Below are positions 1-5,761 of a DNA stretch of 5,761 bases, one piece after another. Position 1 is the stretch's first letter. Each line of letters begins with the position of its first letter. The notes below the pieces were generated by a model. It was not told the origin of the DNA and made no database searches. It saw only the letters and a program-made list of their open reading frames with translations. Where the stretch lies: positions 1-5,761 of the forward strand of contig CALBSU010000058.1 in NCBI GenBank assembly GCA_937967285.1, written 5' to 3'. The position numbers and the translations under genes were made by a program. Source of the stretch: an uncultured Acidobacteriota bacterium (lineage in GTDB: Bacteria; Acidobacteriota; Blastocatellia; RBC074).

Positions 1-700
1 CGACGTAATCGGCGGAGAACCTGAGCGTCGAGGCCGAAATCATCGTCGGATGCGCGGCGAAGTTGATCAGCACCGCGATCGGTTTTCCTCCGGCGTCATC
101 GAATCTCAGGACTGCCAGATCCCGATCGCTCGGTTTCGGTTCGATCTTCGTGTGGCGGTTGCGGTTGAATCCCTGGAGCGGGATCGATCCCGCGGCCATG
201 CGTGCCGGCGCGAGCTTGCGATCGGCCTCGAGGATCGCCTCGACGATTGCGTCCTCCATCTGCCTGTAATATCTCAACGCGGCGTCGAAACGTCCTTTGC
301 CTTTTCCCGGTTCGTCGGTCAGTTCGAGCACCGGGCCGTGATGGGTGTGAGATCCGGCGATGAAGGAATGTTCGATCCCGGCCGATTTGATTCTCTGGCG
401 GATTCGCTGAAGAGATGCCTCGGCTGGTGAGCGGCCGAGATCTAACCCGACGATCGCCAGTTTCGTTCCTTCGGCCTGAATGACGATCGCATCGGCGGAG
501 AGAGGATCGAGCGTGCCCTGCGACAATGCATCGTGGCGCGCGCCGTATCCCCACATCGGGACGGGCTCTTTGGGCGTCACGTCGCGCCGCGCGAACCCGG
601 CCCTCAGGCCGGGCGACTGGGCGTATACCTCGACCGCGGCCGAAAGCGCCAGAATTACGAACACTGCGGTTATTAGCGGTGAAAAAATCTTCATCTTCAT
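1..700 (-). CDS. Exported neutral/alkaline ceramidase-like hydrolase, N-terminal part (partial)
   Basis: I translated the minus strand from the ATG at 700 and obtained 233 open codons running off the left edge, so the C-terminal part is missing. Residues 1-27 form a Sec signal peptide: lysines at 2 and 4, a hydrophobic core from about 5 to 22, and a V-Y-A cleavage site at 25-27. The mature part resembles the N-terminal domain of neutral/alkaline non-lysosomal ceramidases: RAGFARRDVTP at 33-43, the metal-binding type motif SHTHHGP at 117-123, and NFAAHPT at 213-219, followed by SADY. Family members are zinc amidases that cleave the N-acyl bond of ceramide, but many bacterial homologues have unproven substrates, so 'ceramidase-like' is as far as I go. 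A GAGGA at 711-715 sits 10 bases before the ATG. A second in-frame ATG at 694 (M-K-M-K) leaves the start ambiguous by two residues. The gene starts 19 bases from the divergent MBL-fold gene. Confidence 0.85.
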   Translation of the reverse strand, partial: MKMKIFSPLITAVFVILALSAAVEVYAQSPGLRAGFARRDVTPKEPVPMWGYGARHDALSQGTLDPLSADAIVIQAEGTKLAIVGLDLGRSPAEASLQRIRQRIKSAGIEHSFIAGSHTHHGPVLELTDEPGKGKGRFDAALRYYRQMEDAIVEAILEADRKLAPARMAAGSIPLQGFNRNRHTKIEPKPSDRDLAVLRFDDAGGKPIAVLINFAAHPTMISASTLRFSADYV

Positions 701-719
701 CTATTCTCTATCCTCAGCT

Positions 720-1637
<918 letters not shown>

Positions 1638-1639
1638 AT

Positions 1640-1667
1640 CGGCTCCGCGGGTGGTCTCGCGGAGCCG
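1640..1667 (+). terminator. Strong 10-bp hairpin just after the MBL-fold gene
   Basis: A perfect GC-rich inverted repeat pairs 1640-1649 with 1658-1667 around an 8-base loop, beginning two bases after the TGA at 1635-1637. It is not followed by a run of T, so it does not match a classical intrinsic terminator. It may be a terminator of the U-tract-less kind, an mRNA 3'-end stabiliser, or a partial barrier limiting read-through into the DUF6958-like gene. Confidence 0.5.
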
Positions 1668-1679
1668 CGGTCTGAACCT

Positions 1680-1689
1680 GGTTGCAACC
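1680..1689. repeat. 10-bp perfect palindrome GGTTGCAACC before the DUF6958-like gene
   Basis: GGTTGCAACC is its own reverse complement and ends one base before the Shine-Dalgarno of the next gene. AACCTG also occurs twice, at 1675-1680 and 1686-1691, 11 bases apart, which is about one helical turn. The position would suit an operator or a translational control element, but the site is short and nothing else supports a regulatory role. Confidence 0.3.
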
Positions 1690-1690
1690 T

Positions 1691-1694
1691 GAGG
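1691..1694 (+). promoter_or_regulatory. Shine-Dalgarno GAGG deciding the start at 1702
   Basis: GAGG lies 7 bases before the ATG at 1702. A competing in-frame GTG at 1696 would be only one base from it, so the ATG is preferred. Confidence 0.6.
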
Positions 1695-1701
1695 TGTGGT
1701 C

Positions 1702-2916
<1,215 letters not shown>

Positions 2917-3030
2917 ATGCTGTTCTCCCGGAAAATGTGGATGAATTCAGATGAAATCCAAAGATGCCACACGCGGGAACAAGACATCAAGCTGACTCAT
3001 GTGTTAAATTCCCGCTGACAGTTCCTTCAA

Positions 3031-3036
3031 TATAAT
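3031..3036 (+). promoter_or_regulatory. Possible -10 element TATAAT upstream of the M19 gene
   Basis: An exact sigma-70 -10 consensus sits in the AT-rich patch, about 70 bases before the ATG at 3104. No good -35 is present at 16-18 bases upstream; CTGACA at 3015-3020 is only 10 bases away. The call rests on the -10 match and position alone, and the organism's housekeeping promoter consensus is not known. Confidence 0.35.
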
Positions 3037-3089
3037 TATTTGTACATCACAGGCCGGTTGATTGGCGGGCGCGCTTCTGACTTTCCCGC

Positions 3090-3095
3090 GGGGAG
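3090..3095 (+). promoter_or_regulatory. Shine-Dalgarno GGGGAG deciding the start at 3104
   Basis: A strong purine-rich site lies 8 bases before the ATG at 3104. It rules out the TTG at 3062 that also opens this frame, and it places the Tat motif directly at the N-terminus. Confidence 0.75.
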
Positions 3096-3103
3096 ATGAT
3101 TAC

Positions 3104-4246
3104 ATGCATCGACGTCGATTCATTCAGGCTGTCGCAGGGACGGGCCTCGGACTGCTTTCAGCTCCGATGATCAATCGCGGGCGTTACCGGATCTTCGCCG
3201 GATCGAATGCAGAATACTCCGCCAGGGCGATCGATCTCGTCGGTCGTTCGCTGATCATCGATATGCTCAGCCCGTTCAGCCTCGGGCCGTCGACCTGGCT
3301 CTCCAGACCGGACACGTTCACCGAGGCCGATTTCAGGCGGTTCAAAGAGTCGGGCATCAATGCCTTTCACATTGCGGTCGGTTTCGGCGGTTCCGAGGCT
3401 TTCCAGACTGCGCTGCAGTTCGTCGCCGCGTGGAACGGGCTGATCGCGACGCAGGACGATCGGCTGATGCGCGTCGACAGTCAGGCGGATCTCGACCGGC
3501 TCAAATCCTCCGGCAAGATCGGCGTCATCATCGGCGTACAGAATGCCGAGCATTTTCGGCGGCCGGCCGATGTCGACTTGTTTCACGGCCTCGGACAGCG
3601 CGTCTCGCAACTGACATACAATACGCGCAATCTGATCGGCAACGGCGCGACCGAGCGGCGTGACGAGGGGGTGAGCGATTTCGGCGTTTCGATCATCGAG
3701 AGGATGAACAAGGTCGGGATGGCGGTCGACGTCTCACACTGCGGGGACCGGACCACGCTCGACGCATTCGAGGCGTCGAAACGGCCGGTTCTGATCACGC
3801 ATTCGAATTGTCGCGCTCTGGTTCCGGGGCATCCGCGCTGCAAGACCGACGAAGCGATACGAAAAATGGCCGCGCAGGGCGGCGTCATGGGCATCACCGG
3901 AGTCAGGATGTTCGTCAAGGTCGATGAACCGACAACGATCGAGCACTGCCTTGACCATTTCGATCACGTCCGGAAACTTGTCGGGTCCGAGCACCTCGGC
4001 GTCGGCAGCGACATCGACCTCGAAGGATATGACGATATGCCGGAAGCCGACAACAAGCGGCTCCGCAGTGGTTACAAAGGCAGCTATGGTTTTCGCGAAA
4101 AAATAGACATCGAGGGGATCGATCATCCGAAGCGGATGTTCGATCTGACTGAAGGACTGATTCGCCGTAAATACTCCGATCGGGAGATCGAGCTGGTCCT
4201 CGGAGGAAACTTCAGGCGGGTGCTGTCCTCGATCTGGTCCGTTTAG
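3104..4246 (+). CDS. Tat-exported M19 (renal/membrane dipeptidase) family protein with altered active site
   Basis: The product has 380 residues. The N-terminus is a Tat-type signal: RRRF at 3-6, then a hydrophobic stretch to about 22, implying export of a folded, metal-loaded protein. The body is an M19 TIM-barrel: QLTYNTRN at 169-176, SDFG at 191-194, DVSH at 209-212, ITHSNCRAL at 231-239, GVGSD at 299-303 and the C-terminal LGGNFRRVL. In human dipeptidase 1, metal and substrate residues include an N-terminal HxD, a bridging Glu and three His. Here H212, H233, R245 and D303 match the C-terminal set. The HxD position reads DMLSP (53-57), the bridging Glu aligns with Q146 (GVQN), and the substrate-side His of LTH is Y172. 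I recall this pattern from a bacterial subfamily, so it is probably ancestral rather than decay. Peptidase activity is therefore uncertain. It lies 47 bases upstream of an S9 peptidase gene, likely in one operon. Confidence 0.88.
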   Translation: MHRRRFIQAVAGTGLGLLSAPMINRGRYRIFAGSNAEYSARAIDLVGRSLIIDMLSPFSLGPSTWLSRPDTFTEADFRRFKESGINAFHIAVGFGGSEAFQTALQFVAAWNGLIATQDDRLMRVDSQADLDRLKSSGKIGVIIGVQNAEHFRRPADVDLFHGLGQRVSQLTYNTRNLIGNGATERRDEGVSDFGVSIIERMNKVGMAVDVSHCGDRTTLDAFEASKRPVLITHSNCRALVPGHPRCKTDEAIRKMAAQGGVMGITGVRMFVKVDEPTTIEHCLDHFDHVRKLVGSEHLGVGSDIDLEGYDDMPEADNKRLRSGYKGSYGFREKIDIEGIDHPKRMFDLTEGLIRRKYSDREIELVLGGNFRRVLSSIWSV

Positions 4247-4280
4247 CCCCGGAGTCCGCAGGGGATCCCGGTCGGCTGCA

Positions 4281-4286
4281 GAGGAG
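4281..4286 (+). promoter_or_regulatory. Shine-Dalgarno GAGGAG deciding the start at 4294
   Basis: GAGGAG lies 7 bases before the ATG at 4294. Another ATG at 4287 touches the site directly and is in a different frame, so it is unlikely to be used. Confidence 0.7.
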
Positions 4287-4293
4287 ATGAATC

Positions 4294-5761
<1,468 letters not shown>

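Larger units (their letters stand above)
2917..3103. other. 187-base divergent intergenic region
   Basis: The region separates the divergent starts of the dehydrogenase (2916, minus) and the M19 protein (3104, plus), so it should hold promoters for both. Its middle, about 3022-3048, is markedly AT-rich against GC-rich surroundings. The frames open across it (for example the one ending at 3018) are antisense extensions and show no protein-like features. I saw no RNA gene or long repeat in it. Confidence 0.7.

Noticed and set aside
480..719. 80-codon upstream extension of the MBL-fold frame
   Set aside because: It overlaps the ceramidase-like gene on the other strand and would place the signal peptide in the middle of the protein.
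3002..3030. Minus-strand TTGAAG / TTAACA pair with 17-base spacing before the dehydrogenase
   Set aside because: The -10 half matches the consensus at only two positions, which is no better than chance.
3085..3092. Palindrome CCCGCGGG overlapping the M19 ribosome site
   Set aside because: It has no loop and so cannot fold as a hairpin, and an 8-base GC palindrome is common in such a genome.
4247..4264. CCCC...GGGG pairing between the M19 and S9 genes
   Set aside because: Only four base pairs around a 10-base loop and no T-run, so it is not a credible terminator.

Overview
This 5.8 kb window has the look of a moderately GC-rich, Gram-negative environmental bacterial chromosome. Proteins with Sec- or Tat-type export signals are dense, and there is an M19 dipeptidase-like protein next to an S9 serine peptidase. 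The gene set (ceramidase-like hydrolase, exported metallo-beta-lactamase-fold hydrolase, DUF6958-like protein, beta-hydroxyacid dehydrogenase, exported peptidases) recalls Acidobacteriota or Gemmatimonadota-type genomes. That placement is an impression from protein style, not a phylogenetic result.

Layout: six protein genes fill almost all of the sequence. (1) On the minus strand at 1-700 is the N-terminal part of an exported neutral/alkaline ceramidase-like protein, cut by the left edge. (2) Divergent from it, only 19 bases away, is an exported MBL-fold hydrolase of the RNase Z/arylsulfatase type at 720-1637. (3) After a strong hairpin and a small palindrome comes a short DUF6958-like protein at 1702-2019. 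(4) Abutting it tail to tail with no spacer is a minus-strand 3-hydroxyisobutyrate/tartronate-semialdehyde reductase-type dehydrogenase at 2020-2916. (5) Across a 187-base divergent intergenic region with an AT-rich patch lies a Tat-exported M19 dipeptidase-like protein at 3104-4246. (6) Forty-seven bases later begins an exported S9-family beta-propeller peptidase at 4294, which runs off the right edge just as its hydrolase domain starts.

How they may work together: genes 5 and 6 look like a two-gene unit for peptide processing outside the cytoplasm. Genes 1 and 2 are both exported metallohydrolases sharing a very compact divergent start region. The dehydrogenase is the only clearly cytoplasmic metabolic enzyme and has no pathway partner in view.

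No RNA gene, insertion sequence, CRISPR array, phage gene or attachment site was seen. I did not find a convincing new multi-gene system. The points most worth a second look are the M19 protein lacking the canonical N-terminal metal ligands, the 19-base divergent start region with no visible Shine-Dalgarno for one of the genes, and the zero-spacing convergent gene ends.
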